Assembly: GCF_021147775.1 (NCBI RefSeq)
Contig: NZ_JAGTPK010000037.1
Span: 1-54,038 of the forward strand
Length of the DNA stretch: 54,038 nucleotides
Reading direction: 5' to 3'
DNA from: Pseudomonas californiensis
GTDB taxonomy: Bacteria; Pseudomonadota; Gammaproteobacteria; Pseudomonadales; Pseudomonadaceae
A program made the position numbers and the translations under genes. Below are positions 40,991 to 49,984 of the stretch, piece after piece. Below the pieces are notes generated by a model. It did no database searches. It was not told the DNA's origin and saw nothing but the letters and a program-made list of their open reading frames with translations. How positions within the stretch are numbered: position 1 is the stretch's first letter; each line of letters starts with the position of its first letter.

Positions 40991-42322
40991 TCAGTTGCCG
41001 CGAGTGATGCTCAACCCTTTGAGCAGGCTGAGCGCCTGGCTGAGCTGGAAGTCATTATCCTGCGGACGGGCCTTGGCCGCTGCGCCGCCTTTGAGGGTCG
41101 GCTTGTCTGCACCGCCGTTGCCATTGCCCAGGTGGCCTAGCAGGTCGGCTTCCTTGTAGTTCTCGCCGTCCGTTTCGTTGGTGACCTTGGCGCGACGCAC
41201 CACGATGTCCGGGTTGATCCCCTGTGCCTGAATGGAGCGGCCGTTAGGCGTGTAGTACAGCGCCGTGGTGATCTTCAAGGCGCGGTCGTTGTTCAGCGGC
41301 AGAACGGTTTGCACCGAGCCTTTGCCGAAGGTGTCGGTGCCCATCAGGATGCCGCGCTTCTGGTCTTGCAGTGCACCGGCGACAATTTCTGACGCCGAGG
41401 CGCTGCCGCCGTTGATCAGCACCACCAGAGGTACGCCTTCACTGGCATCCGCCGGGTCGGCCGAGAAGCGCAGTTCAGAGTTGGCGATGCGGCCTTTGGT
41501 GTAGACGATCAAACCTTTGGTCAGGAAGTGATCCGCCACTTGCACAGCTGATTGCAGAACGCCGCCCGGGTTGTTGCGCAGGTCCAGGATCAGGCCGCTC
41601 ATCTTCTTGCCGTTGTCTTTGCGCAGCTTGGCCAGTGCCTTGCCGACTTCATCGCCCGTCTTGACCTGGAACTGGGTGATGCGGATATAACCGTAGCCGT
41701 TTTCCAGCATCTGCGACTTCACGCTTTTGACCTGGATCGTGGCGCGTGCCAGCGTCACGTCGAACGGGGTACCACCGTCGCGTACCAGCGTCAGGGTGAT
41801 CTTCTCGCCGATCTTGCCGCGCATCTTGTCGACCGCTTCCTGCATGGTCTGACCCTGAGTCGGCGTACCGTTGATCTTGACGATCAGGTCGCCAGCCTCG
41901 ATACCTGCCTTGGACGCCGGAGTGTCGTCGATAGGCGATACCACCTTGACGAAGCCGTCCTCGACGCCAACCTCGATCCCCAGCCCGCCGAACTCACCGC
42001 TGGTGCTTTCCTGCAGTTCCTGGAAGTCTTCCGGACCGAGATAGGCCGAGTGCGGGTCGAGGTTGCTGAGCATGCCCTTGATGGCATTTTCCAGCAGCGT
42101 TTTATCGTCCACCGGCTCTACGTAAGCCGCCTTTACCCGATCCATGACTTCGGCAAACGTGCGCAGTTCTTCAAGCGGCAATGGCGGCTTCGCATTGACG
42201 TTGGCGGGCGCGGCTGCTGCTGCCGGGGCTGGCGTGGTTTTTTCGGCAGCGTGCGCCAGAGGCGCGCCGATAACGATGGCGATAGCCATGGCCAGCGAGG
42301 TGAGGCGGGACAAATGCAGCAT
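40991..42322 (-). CDS. ctpA: C-terminal processing peptidase CtpA (S41 family)
   Basis: The product has 443 residues with a signal peptide. A PDZ domain (FGGLGIEVGVEDGFVKVVSP) precedes the peptidase core, where Ser is in NGGSASASEIVAGAL and Lys in TFGKGSVQT, the Ser-Lys dyad of tail-specific proteases. In P. aeruginosa CtpA works with an adaptor to degrade cell-wall hydrolases, which fits the neighbouring envC. It begins 34 bases downstream of envC. Confidence 0.92.
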   Translation of the reverse strand: MLHLSRLTSLAMAIAIVIGAPLAHAAEKTTPAPAAAAAPANVNAKPPLPLEELRTFAEVMDRVKAAYVEPVDDKTLLENAIKGMLSNLDPHSAYLGPEDFQELQESTSGEFGGLGIEVGVEDGFVKVVSPIDDTPASKAGIEAGDLIVKINGTPTQGQTMQEAVDKMRGKIGEKITLTLVRDGGTPFDVTLARATIQVKSVKSQMLENGYGYIRITQFQVKTGDEVGKALAKLRKDNGKKMSGLILDLRNNPGGVLQSAVQVADHFLTKGLIVYTKGRIANSELRFSADPADASEGVPLVVLINGGSASASEIVAGALQDQKRGILMGTDTFGKGSVQTVLPLNNDRALKITTALYYTPNGRSIQAQGINPDIVVRRAKVTNETDGENYKEADLLGHLGNGNGGADKPTLKGGAAAKARPQDNDFQLSQALSLLKGLSITRGN

Positions 42323-42355
42323 GTCTAACGAACTCCTACGGGTATTGGCGCCGAC

Positions 42356-43666
42356 TTATCCTTGAGTGCGGCACCATTGGGCTGGATCGCTGGGGCGACC
42401 CTGCTGACGAATTGCAAAGTACAACGCTGATGTATCCTGACCGCCACTGTTGCCTACCGTGGAAATCGCTTCACCGGCTTTCACGATGTCACCTGCCGAT
42501 TTGAGCAGGCTCTGGTTGTGCCCATACAGGCTCAAATAGCCATTGCCATGGTCGAGAATGACCAGAAGCCCAGCGCCACGCAACCAGTCAGCGAAAACCA
42601 CTCGTCCACCGTGCACGGCATGTACCTGGCTTCCGGCTGCCGCGCTGATCATGACACCGTCCCATTTGGTCCGCTCGTCATCACCGCGCGCTTCACCAAA
42701 GCGTGCAAGCAATCGACCATTGATAGGCCATGGAAGTTTTCCCTTTGCGTCAGCAAAAGGACCGCCATACGAGACACCAGCACTGGAAACCAGCGCGCCG
42801 GGGCTTTTGACCGGGCGTCGTGGTGCGGGTTCATCATCGTTATCGTGGCTGTTGCGGGCGACGGCTTCGGCCTCGCGCTGACGTTTTTCCTCAGCCTCGC
42901 GTGCTGCGACCAGGGCTTTCTGGCGCGCCTCTTCGGCTTCGCGTGCCTGACGGGCGAGGGTTTCTTCAATGGTTTTGAGCACTTTGGCGAGGTCAGCCTG
43001 ATCCTGCTGGCGGGCCTGCAGCTTCTGATCGCGAGCCTTGTAGTCCTGATTCAGCTTGGCCAATGCCTGCTGACGCTCCTGACGTACCTTGGCCAGCTCT
43101 TCGCTCTGGCTGTCCAGATTGCTCTTTTGCACCAGCAGTTGTGCCTGTTGCAGGTCGATGTCTTTTTCGACATTGGCCAACTGGCGCAGGGTTTCATTGA
43201 AGTTGCGTAACTGCTCCAGGCGCGCCTGGCTCAGGTAGTCGTAATAGGTGAGGGTACGAGCGAACTTCTCGGGGTGTTGCTGGTTGAGCAACAGCTTGAG
43301 GTATTCCTGGCGGCCACTCTGGTACGCGGCGCGCGCCTGGATCGCAATCAGACGTTGCTGTTCTACACGGGCCTGGTTGAGCTTCTTTTTTTCACTGTCG
43401 AGCTTTTGCAGCTCGGCTTCCGTCTTTTTTAGTTCCTTTTGCAGGACCTCGACCTGCTTTTCCAACTTGCCCATGTCAGTTTCAGTGGTGCGCAGGTCCT
43501 TTTGGACGCCGGCGCGTTCTTCCTGAAGTTTGCCCAGGACTTTTTGCAGCTCTGCCACATCCTGACGCGCAGCATCTATCTGTTTTTGGGTTTGCACACG
43601 ATCATCTTCGGCAAACGCCGGATTGAGCAGGCAAATCAGAGCAAGGGCGATCAGGGCGCGAAGCAT
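42356..43666 (-). CDS. envC: Murein hydrolase activator EnvC
   Basis: The product has 436 residues with a signal peptide (RALIALALICLLNPAFA). Residues 20-260 form a long coiled coil rich in Gln, Lys and Glu. The C-terminal LytM (M23) domain starts near LPWPINGRLLARFGE. The zinc-ligand positions are degenerate (TKWDGVMI in place of H-x3-D, and YGHNQ in place of H-x-H), as expected for EnvC, which activates amidases and does not cut peptidoglycan itself. It follows gpmI on the same strand but after terminators. Confidence 0.93.
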   Translation of the reverse strand: MLRALIALALICLLNPAFAEDDRVQTQKQIDAARQDVAELQKVLGKLQEERAGVQKDLRTTETDMGKLEKQVEVLQKELKKTEAELQKLDSEKKKLNQARVEQQRLIAIQARAAYQSGRQEYLKLLLNQQHPEKFARTLTYYDYLSQARLEQLRNFNETLRQLANVEKDIDLQQAQLLVQKSNLDSQSEELAKVRQERQQALAKLNQDYKARDQKLQARQQDQADLAKVLKTIEETLARQAREAEEARQKALVAAREAEEKRQREAEAVARNSHDNDDEPAPRRPVKSPGALVSSAGVSYGGPFADAKGKLPWPINGRLLARFGEARGDDERTKWDGVMISAAAGSQVHAVHGGRVVFADWLRGAGLLVILDHGNGYLSLYGHNQSLLKSAGDIVKAGEAISTVGNSGGQDTSALYFAIRQQGRPSDPAQWCRTQG

Positions 43667-43732
43667 GTGGGTGGGCGATACCGAGGAATTGTGAGAAAAA
43701 ATGTCAGGCCTAGTATGCCCGCCACGCGTTGC

Positions 43733-43812
43733 AAAAAAAACGCCCCGAAGCCACTGCTTTGGGGCTCGAACATGAAAAAACCGGCAATGCCTGGTGGCGG
43801 ATCGCCGGTTTT
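43733..43812 (-). terminator. Two tandem terminators after gpmI
   Basis: On the minus strand the first stem, CCGGCGAT...ATTGCCGG, is followed by TTTTTT (43775-43812). The second, GCCCC-AAAGC...GCTTCGGGGC, is followed by eight T (43733-43766). Both follow the gpmI stop at 43819. Confidence 0.8.
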
Positions 43813-43818
43813 CACCCT

Positions 43819-45351
43819 TTACTCCGCGACGAGGATCGAATGACCGGTCATCTCTTGCGGTTTTTCCATTTCCAGCAGTTGCAGCAGGGTCGGCGCAACG
43901 TCAGCCAGAACGCCGCCTTCGCGGACCTTCAATTGGCGCTTGCCAACGTAGATGAAAGGCACCGGCTCGGAGGTGTGCGCAGTGTGCGCCTGACCGGTCG
44001 AATCGTCGGTCATCTGCTCGACGTTGCCATGGTCGGCTGTAATCAGCGCTTCGCCGCCGACTTTTTCCAGGGCGTCGGTAATACGGCCGACACACACGTC
44101 CAGGCATTCAACGGCCTTGATCGCTGCTTCCATTATCCCGCTGTGGCCGACCATGTCACCGTTGGCGTAGTTGACGATGATCACGTCGTAACGCTGGTTC
44201 TCGATGGCGTCGACGATTTTGTCGGTAACTTCCGGTGCGCTCATTTCTGGCTGAAGATCGTAAGTGGCGACTTTTGGCGACGGGATCAGGATGCGCTCTT
44301 CGCCTGGGAACGGCTCTTCGCGGCCGCCGGAGAAAAAGAACGTCACGTGGGCGTACTTTTCGGTCTCGGCGATGCGCAACTGAGTCTTGCCGTTATCGGC
44401 CAGGTATTGGCCCAGCACATTCTTCAGGCTGCCGGCTGCAAAAGCCGATGGCGCAGGAATGCTCGCTGCGTATTGGGTCAGCATCACGTAATTGACCTTC
44501 GGCTGACGGGCGCGCTCGAAATCCTTGAAATCGTCTTCAACGAATACACGAGTCAGTTCGCGAGCACGGTCGGCACGGAAGTTCATGAACACCACGGCAT
44601 CGCCATCTTCGACTTTTGCGGGGTCGCCAATACGGGTGGCTTTGACGAACTCATCGTTTTCGTCGCGGGCATAGGCAGCTTCAAGGCCGGCAACGCTGTT
44701 GTCAGCGTGGAATTCTGCGGTGCTGTCGACGATCAGGTTATAGGCCGTGGAAACGCGGTCCCAGCGGTTGTCGCGGTCCATGGCAAAGTAGCGGCCGATG
44801 ATTGTCGCGGTACGGCCCTTGCCGAGGCGGGCAAAGGCGTCGTCCATCAGCTCAAGGGATTTCTTCGCGCTGCGAGGCGGTGTGTCGCGACCGTCGAGAA
44901 AGGCGTGCAAGTAGATTTTTTCAGCACCGCGTTTCACGGCCAGCTCGGCCATGGCTACCAGGTGGTCCTGATGGCTGTGAACGCCGCCATCGGACAGCAG
45001 GCCCATGATGTGCACGGCCTTGCCAGCGCCGACGGCCTTGTCCACTGCGGCGCAGATGGTCGGGTTCTCGAAGAACTCACCGTCGCGAATCGCTTTGGTC
45101 ACTCGAGTGAAATCCTGATACACCACGCGTCCGGCGCCCAGGTTCATGTGGCCGACTTCGGAGTTGCCCATCTGCCCGTCCGGCAGTCCGACATCCATGC
45201 CCGACCCGGAAATCAGGCCGTTGGGCATGGTTTTGTAGAGGCGATCCATGACTGGCATCTTCGCGGCCAGGATCGCATTGCCTTCGTGGCTTTCGCTGTG
45301 TCCGAAGCCATCCAGGATGATTAGGACCAGAGGTTTTGGCGTGGCAGTCAT
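43819..45351 (-). CDS. gpmI: 2,3-bisphosphoglycerate-independent phosphoglycerate mutase
   Basis: The product has 510 residues, the normal length. The start PLVLIILDGFGHSESHEGN carries the first metal-binding Asp, and MGNSEVGHMNLGAGRVVYQD the phosphorylated Ser. HAFLDGRDTPPRSA and ITADHGNVEQM supply substrate- and metal-binding residues. It interconverts 2- and 3-phosphoglycerate in glycolysis with two manganese ions. I chose ATG 45351; an upstream ATG at 45423 is not supported. Confidence 0.96.
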   Translation of the reverse strand: MTATPKPLVLIILDGFGHSESHEGNAILAAKMPVMDRLYKTMPNGLISGSGMDVGLPDGQMGNSEVGHMNLGAGRVVYQDFTRVTKAIRDGEFFENPTICAAVDKAVGAGKAVHIMGLLSDGGVHSHQDHLVAMAELAVKRGAEKIYLHAFLDGRDTPPRSAKKSLELMDDAFARLGKGRTATIIGRYFAMDRDNRWDRVSTAYNLIVDSTAEFHADNSVAGLEAAYARDENDEFVKATRIGDPAKVEDGDAVVFMNFRADRARELTRVFVEDDFKDFERARQPKVNYVMLTQYAASIPAPSAFAAGSLKNVLGQYLADNGKTQLRIAETEKYAHVTFFFSGGREEPFPGEERILIPSPKVATYDLQPEMSAPEVTDKIVDAIENQRYDVIIVNYANGDMVGHSGIMEAAIKAVECLDVCVGRITDALEKVGGEALITADHGNVEQMTDDSTGQAHTAHTSEPVPFIYVGKRQLKVREGGVLADVAPTLLQLLEMEKPQEMTGHSILVAE

Positions 45352-45495
45352 AGAACCCACTCGAGGCTGGTTGGTGAAAGTACAAGGGATCGGCATTTTA
45401 AGGACAAGTTCAAACGGCGTCACTGCCGTACGGACTTTGGCCGACCTTGGGTGCTGTGTATACTGGCCGACATTTTAACGCCCTGGAACCTACCG

Positions 45496-45909
45496 ATGGT
45501 TGCTCATCTGCTTGAATTCGCTACTAACCACTATTTGATCACCGGTGCCTTCGTCATTCTGTTGGGACTGCTGATCGCTTACGAACTGAGCAAAGGCGGC
45601 GCCAGCCTGAGCACCCGCGAGCTGACCGCACTGGTCAACAACGACCAGGGCGTGGTCATCGACGTGCGCTCCAAGAAGGATTTTGCCGCTGGCCACATCG
45701 TTGGCTCCCTGAACTTTCCGCAGGACAAGGTGCTGACCCGCACCGCCGAACTGCAGAAATACAAGGACAAGACGTTGATCATAGTCGACGCAATGGGGCA
45801 GCATGCGGGCAGCACTGCTCGCGAGCTGCTCAAGACCGGCTTCAAGGCGGCCAAACTGTCCGGCGGTATTTCCAGCTGGCGTGGTGACAATCTTCCCCTG
45901 GTGAAATGA
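45496..45909 (+). CDS. Membrane-anchored rhodanese-like protein lacking the active-site Cys
   Basis: The product has 137 residues. One membrane segment (YLITGAFVILLGLLIAYEL) precedes a rhodanese fold with VVIDVRSKKDFAAGHIVGSLNF. Where active enzymes carry C-x-x-G-x-R/S after a beta strand, this protein reads IIVDAMGQHAGSTAREL, with Met or Ala at the Cys position. It is therefore probably not a sulfurtransferase and may act as a binding module, as in other YibN-like proteins. It leads the unit rhodanese-grxC-secB. Confidence 0.85.
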   Translation: MVAHLLEFATNHYLITGAFVILLGLLIAYELSKGGASLSTRELTALVNNDQGVVIDVRSKKDFAAGHIVGSLNFPQDKVLTRTAELQKYKDKTLIIVDAMGQHAGSTARELLKTGFKAAKLSGGISSWRGDNLPLVK

Positions 45910-45912
45910 AAA

Positions 45913-46164
45913 ATGGCTCAAGTCATCGTTTATTCCAGTGACTACTGCCCGTATTGCATACGCGCCAAGCAGTTGCTGCAAAGCAAGAGCGTGGCCTTCG
46001 AGGAAATCAGGGTCGACGGCAAACCACAGGTTCGTGCCGAGATGACCAAGAAAGCCGGGCGCACTTCAGTGCCACAGATCTGGATCGGTTCCACCCACGT
46101 GGGCGGCTGCGATGACCTGTTTGCTCTGGAGCGCGCTGGCAAGCTCGATGCGCTGCTGGCCTGA
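45913..46164 (+). CDS. grxC: Glutaredoxin 3
   Basis: The product has 83 residues. The dithiol site is CPYC in YSSDYCPYCIRAKQLL, and TSVPQIWIGSTHVGGCDDL gives the glutathione-binding cis-Pro and G-G-x-D-D motif. It reduces disulfides at the expense of glutathione. It starts three bases after the rhodanese-like gene and 39 bases before secB. Confidence 0.96.
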   Translation: MAQVIVYSSDYCPYCIRAKQLLQSKSVAFEEIRVDGKPQVRAEMTKKAGRTSVPQIWIGSTHVGGCDDLFALERAGKLDALLA

Positions 46165-46203
46165 TTCCCCCTACTTAACAGCCCCATTTGAGAAGGATCC
46201 GAA

Positions 46204-46695
46204 ATGACCGATCAACCGAACAACGGCGCCGTGGCCAACGAAGAAGACAACGCTCCGCAATTCTCCCTGCAGCGTATCTATGTTCGCGACCTGTCTTTCG
46301 AAGCACCGAAAAGCCCGGCGATTTTTCGTCAGGAGTGGACGCCGACTGTCAGCCTCGACCTCAACACCCGTCAGAAGCCGCTGGAAGGCGATTTCTACGA
46401 GGTCGTGCTGACCCTGTCCGTAACCGTCAACAACGGCGACGAAGTGGCCTTCATCGTTGAAGTGCAGCAGGCCGGTATCTTCCTGATCAAGGGGCTGGAC
46501 GACGGCGCGATGAGCCACACACTGGGTGCGTTCTGCCCTAACATCCTGTTCCCGTACGCTCGTGAAGCCATCGACAACCTGGTTGTCCGCGGCTCGTTCC
46601 CGGCGCTGATGCTGGCCCCGGTGAACTTCGACGCACTGTACGCGCAAGAGCTGCAACGCATGCAGGAAGCCGGCGAAACGCCGACCGTCCAGTAA
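46204..46695 (+). CDS. secB: Protein-export chaperone SecB
   Basis: The product has 163 residues. FSLQRIYVRDLSFEAPKSP and GAFCPNILFPYARE are diagnostic of SecB. It holds preproteins unfolded and delivers them to SecA. AAGGA precedes the ATG. The gene order grxC-secB is conserved in proteobacteria. A strong terminator follows. Confidence 0.97.
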   Translation: MTDQPNNGAVANEEDNAPQFSLQRIYVRDLSFEAPKSPAIFRQEWTPTVSLDLNTRQKPLEGDFYEVVLTLSVTVNNGDEVAFIVEVQQAGIFLIKGLDDGAMSHTLGAFCPNILFPYAREAIDNLVVRGSFPALMLAPVNFDALYAQELQRMQEAGETPTVQ

Positions 46696-46712
46696 GCGCT
46701 GTTGCCAATAAA

Positions 46713-46734
46713 AACGCCCTTCGGGGCGTTTTTT
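46713..46734 (+). terminator. Terminator after secB
   Basis: ACGCCC-TTCG-GGGCGT followed by TTTTTTG, 18 bases past the secB stop. Confidence 0.9.
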
Positions 46735-46737
46735 GCG

Positions 46738-46905
46738 TTCTGGCGGGTTCCGTTTCTCAGCTCCATTGACCAGTGCAAATGATCCGGCATCACTACCCAT
46801 GCCAAGGAATGGGCCAGTTCGTGTACCTGCGCCCTTGACGCCCTGCCGGTGCGTAAACAATGCGACGCTGCTTTTCCTGTCGTCCTTTGAGCCTTGCTTC
46901 AGTCC
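46738..46905 (-). pseudogene. Fragment of a REP-associated tyrosine transposase (RAYT)
   Basis: On the minus strand the frame around 46740-46860 reads VHELAHSLAWVVMPDHLHW followed by SMELRNGT. The AWVVMPDHLHW block carries the H-x-H of RAYT/IS200-type HUH enzymes. The reading frame has neither the N-terminal part nor the catalytic tyrosine, and it runs directly into the secB terminator. It is a remnant between secB and trmL. The remaining 150 bases to trmL contain a REP-like TTCGCTCGCGAAGG. Confidence 0.65.
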
Positions 46906-47056
46906 TGGACAACTGACTGTAGAAGCAGGGTTTACTGGCCGGGAGTAAGGGTTTGGCAGGGTGTTTCTGACAGAGAGCTCGCCATTGAAGCGAGCCGGGC
47001 GGCGTTCCGTTCGCTCGCGAAGGCTGCCTGAAGTGCGCCGTCCGGCTGATTGCTAT
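46906..47056. other. Intergenic region with REP-like sequence
   Basis: GCTCGCCATTGAAGCGAGC and TTCGCTCGCGAAGG are short inverted repeats resembling pieces of Pseudomonas REP elements, next to the RAYT fragment. The resemblance is only partial and no complete REP doublet is visible. Confidence 0.35.
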
Positions 47057-47512
47057 CTAGGCAAACCCGTGTTGACGCCAGGCCTCATACACCGCCACGG
47101 CCACGGTGTTTGACAGGTTCAGACTGCGGCAGCCTTCGCGCATTGGCAGGCGCAGTCGGTGTTCGCTGGTCAATGAATCCAGAACTTCAGCAGGCAGCCC
47201 ACGGCTTTCAGGGCCGAACAGAAACGCATCGCCCGGCTCGAAGCTTGCGTCATGAAAAGGCCGCGAACCTTTGGTTGTGAATGCAAACAACCTGGGATTG
47301 CCGATCTTTTCCAGGCAACTGGGCAGGTCAGGATGGGTCTGCAGCGTGGCATACTCGTGGTAGTCGAGACCCGCACGACGCAGGCGCTTGTCGTCCAGCT
47401 CGAAACCCAGCGGCTCGATCAAATGCAGGGTGCAGCCACTGTTGGCGCACAGCCTGATGACGTTGCCGGTATTCGGCGGAATTTCTGGTTGAAAAAGGAT
47501 GACGTGAAACAT
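47057..47512 (-). CDS. trmL: tRNA (cytidine/uridine-34 2'-O)-methyltransferase TrmL
   Basis: The product has 151 residues. FHVILFQPEIPPNTGNVIRL opens the SPOUT fold, FLFGPESRGLPAEVLD and LRLPMREGCRSLNLSNTVAV form the deep trefoil knot that binds SAM. It methylates the wobble ribose of tRNA-Leu species. GGAG precedes the ATG by seven bases. The start codon overlaps that of the divergent gene at 47511. Confidence 0.95.
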   Translation of the reverse strand: MFHVILFQPEIPPNTGNVIRLCANSGCTLHLIEPLGFELDDKRLRRAGLDYHEYATLQTHPDLPSCLEKIGNPRLFAFTTKGSRPFHDASFEPGDAFLFGPESRGLPAEVLDSLTSEHRLRLPMREGCRSLNLSNTVAVAVYEAWRQHGFA

Positions 47513-47951
47513 GCACGGCTCCGAACGAAAGGACGACGAGCATTCTACCCTTGAAGAGGACCCAAGACCGAAGCTATGGCCGCGAGTTCTGGGTTCGATG
47601 GCTATTGTCGGCTTTACGGTGGGTACGATTATCGGTCGCTTGCAGCAACCTGACCCGCTTGAGCTGGAGCAGATTGAAGAGCTGCCCGCCGGGCTGGCAC
47701 TGTGGTTCAACGAAGAGCCCCGTTACCAGAGCGCGAACGTGGACGGCGCTGTAGTGCTCAACGTGCAGGCGTATGGACAGCCGTGGAATGGTCAATTGAA
47801 GCTGGACAACAAAGTTGCGCGCTGGAAGGTGGAGCGAGGTGAGAAGGGGTTGGTGCTGACGCTCCTGGCGGCCCGTCCACTTCACGGCGACTGGCGCACA
47901 GAGAAGGTGGACGGGCGCTGGAGACTGGAGGTCAGTCTCCGGGAGGAATAA
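47511..47951 (+). CDS. Single-span membrane protein of unknown function
   Basis: The product has 146 residues. One membrane segment (LGSMAIVGFTVGTIIGRL, about residues 27-44) is followed by a probable periplasmic domain of about 100 residues with LPAGLALWFNEEPRYQ and WNGQLKLDNKVARWKVERGE, and no known motif. AAGGAT lies about ten bases upstream. Its ATG and that of the opposite-strand trmL share the palindrome CATG (47510-47513), so each gene's ribosome-binding site lies inside the other gene. Confidence 0.7.
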   Translation: MHGSERKDDEHSTLEEDPRPKLWPRVLGSMAIVGFTVGTIIGRLQQPDPLELEQIEELPAGLALWFNEEPRYQSANVDGAVVLNVQAYGQPWNGQLKLDNKVARWKVERGEKGLVLTLLAARPLHGDWRTEKVDGRWRLEVSLREE

Positions 47952-48247
47952 AAGAGGGGAATCCCCGGCCTGCCTGTACCAAGGTCCCCAAAACTGGTGA
48001 TAGTTAACCTAATGCAGAGCTCGTGCCAGTTTTGAGAAACCAACTGATAAAGACTGTTTTCCGGGCCTGAAACCCTTGATTAGAGGGGCTTGAATGCACG
48101 CAGGGCAGATTGCAGCATCCGGAACCATGTTTGGCCCGTTATCCCCTTGCCGGTTTTTGCACCCAATGTGCGCACCGAAACGCTGCATCACACCAAGCTG
48201 ATGCACGTTTTGATTCAGGCCGCATGAGAGCGCTCCAGGTTGTATTC
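47952..48247. other. Intergenic region before tauD
   Basis: About 296 bases between convergent genes. I find no gene, terminator with a T tract or repeat that I can support. Confidence 0.35.
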
Positions 48248-49081
48248 CTAGACGGGCACGTCACCCAGGATCGTCGCGCGGTGCATCACTCTGCGTTGCG
48301 GCCGGTAGTCGTCCACTGCGTAGTGCTGGGTTGAGCGGTTATCCCAGAACGCCACGTCGTTTTCCTGCCAGCGCCAGCGAATCGTAAACTCAGGGCGCGT
48401 GGCGTGGCTGAACAGCAGCTTGAGAATCGCTTCGCTCTCTGCTGCCTCCAGCTCGTTGATCCTTGTGGTGAAGCCTTCGTTGACGAACAGCGACTTGCGG
48501 CCGCTGACCGGGTGTGTGCGAATGACCGGGTGTGACAGCGGCGGGTTTTTGCGCCGGGCCTCTTCCCAGCGCGCAAGGTCTTGCGGGGTAGTGCCGAAGC
48601 GGTCCAGCGGGAAAGACCGGGTGAAGTCATGCGTTGCGCTCAGGCCGTCGAGTAATAATTGCAGCGGTTTCGAGAGCGCCTCATAAGCTGCAACCCCGCT
48701 GGCCCACAATGTGTCGCCGCCATACGCTGGCAGATGTTGCGCAGTGAGCACCGCGCCCATCGCAGGCGTTGGCAGGAAGGTCACGTCGGTGTGCCAGATG
48801 GCGTTGTCGCGCACATCGGTCTGGGCGGTATCCAGAATCAGCACTTCGGGCTGTTCGGGGACGTTCGGGTAAATCGGATGGATGTGCAGATCGCCGAAGC
48901 TCGCCGCGAATCGTGCCTGCTGTTGAGGCGTTAGCGGTTGGTCACGGAAGAACAGCACATGATGTTCAAGCAGGGCCTGCTCGATGTGATCGCGTTGTTC
49001 ATCGGTCAAAGGTTGGCTGAGGTCGACACCGCTGATCTGCGCGCCCAAGGCGAAACTCAACGGGGTGATGTGCAGGCTCAT
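48248..49081 (-). CDS. tauD: Taurine dioxygenase TauD
   Basis: The product has 277 residues. The iron ligands are His and Asp in NAIWHTDVTFLP and the distal His in RRVMHRATI; the 2-oxoglutarate Arg follows in the same segment. SLHITPLSFALGAQISGVDL is the family start. It releases sulfite from taurine using oxygen and 2-oxoglutarate. GAGAG precedes the ATG. Last gene of tauABCD. Confidence 0.95.
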   Translation of the reverse strand: MSLHITPLSFALGAQISGVDLSQPLTDEQRDHIEQALLEHHVLFFRDQPLTPQQQARFAASFGDLHIHPIYPNVPEQPEVLILDTAQTDVRDNAIWHTDVTFLPTPAMGAVLTAQHLPAYGGDTLWASGVAAYEALSKPLQLLLDGLSATHDFTRSFPLDRFGTTPQDLARWEEARRKNPPLSHPVIRTHPVSGRKSLFVNEGFTTRINELEAAESEAILKLLFSHATRPEFTIRWRWQENDVAFWDNRSTQHYAVDDYRPQRRVMHRATILGDVPV

Positions 49082-49144
49082 GGTTGCTCTCTATCTATAA
49101 GGCGCCGAGCTGTCGGCGTGGTCAGTGTGCTGAGGGTGCGGCAG

Positions 49145-49984
49145 TCAATGGCTTTGGCCATGCCAGGGCACCAGACGACGTTGCAGCGCGCGCAGGCTCA
49201 ACTCCATTGCGAAGGCGATCACGGCAATCACCAGGATCCCCAGCACCACCACATCGGTCACCAGAAACTGCGCGGCGGACTGCACCATGAACCCCAGGCC
49301 GCTGGTGGCGGCAATGAGTTCGGCCGCGACCAGTGTCGACCAGCCCACACCCAGACCAATGCGTATACCGATCAGAATGTCCGGCAGGGCGCTGGGCAGG
49401 ATCACATGACGGATCAATTGCCACCGGGTGGCGCCCAGCGATTGCGCTGCGCGCAGTTTTGTCGGGTCCACAGTACGAACACCGGTGGCCGTGGCAATGG
49501 CGATGGGCGCGAAGATCGCCAGGTAGATCAGCAGCACCTTGGAGAACTCGCCGATGCCGAACCAGATCACGATCAGCGGCAGATAGGCCAGCGGCGGGAT
49601 TGGCCGATAGAATTCGATCAGGGGATCAAAAATGCCGCGTGCGATACGGTTGTGCCCGATGGCAATGCCGACTGGAATCGCAGTCAATATCGCTGCGCCC
49701 AGGGCGATGCCAATGCGTTGGAGGCTGGCGCCCAGATGCTGCCAGAGCGTTGAGTCCATGTAGCCCCTGGTTGCCAGCAACCAGCCTTTTTCCAGTACGT
49801 CTGATGGCGGAGGCAGAAACAACGGTTCAATCCAGCCGGCTGCAGTGACCGCCCACCAGGTCGTCAGCAGTAAGGCAAGCGTCACCACACTGATGGCTTG
49901 AGTGCTCAGGTAAACGCGTGGAGCACTGACCTGTGGTGTGGCCTTGTCAGGCTTGGCCGTGCTTGTCAGTTCGTAGCCGCTCAT
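49145..49984 (-). CDS. tauC: Taurine ABC transporter permease TauC
   Basis: The product has 279 residues with six membrane segments. The EAA-type loop is RAAQSLGATRWQLIRHVILPSA, as in the SsuC/TauC permeases. Its start overlaps the tauB stop by four bases. Confidence 0.95.
   Translation of the reverse strand: MSGYELTSTAKPDKATPQVSAPRVYLSTQAISVVTLALLLTTWWAVTAAGWIEPLFLPPPSDVLEKGWLLATRGYMDSTLWQHLGASLQRIGIALGAAILTAIPVGIAIGHNRIARGIFDPLIEFYRPIPPLAYLPLIVIWFGIGEFSKVLLIYLAIFAPIAIATATGVRTVDPTKLRAAQSLGATRWQLIRHVILPSALPDILIGIRIGLGVGWSTLVAAELIAATSGLGFMVQSAAQFLVTDVVVLGILVIAVIAFAMELSLRALQRRLVPWHGQSH

Noticed and set aside
43729..45324. A 531-codon open frame on the plus strand opposite gpmI
   Set aside because: Mirror frame of gpmI, with no recognisable motif or ribosome-binding site.
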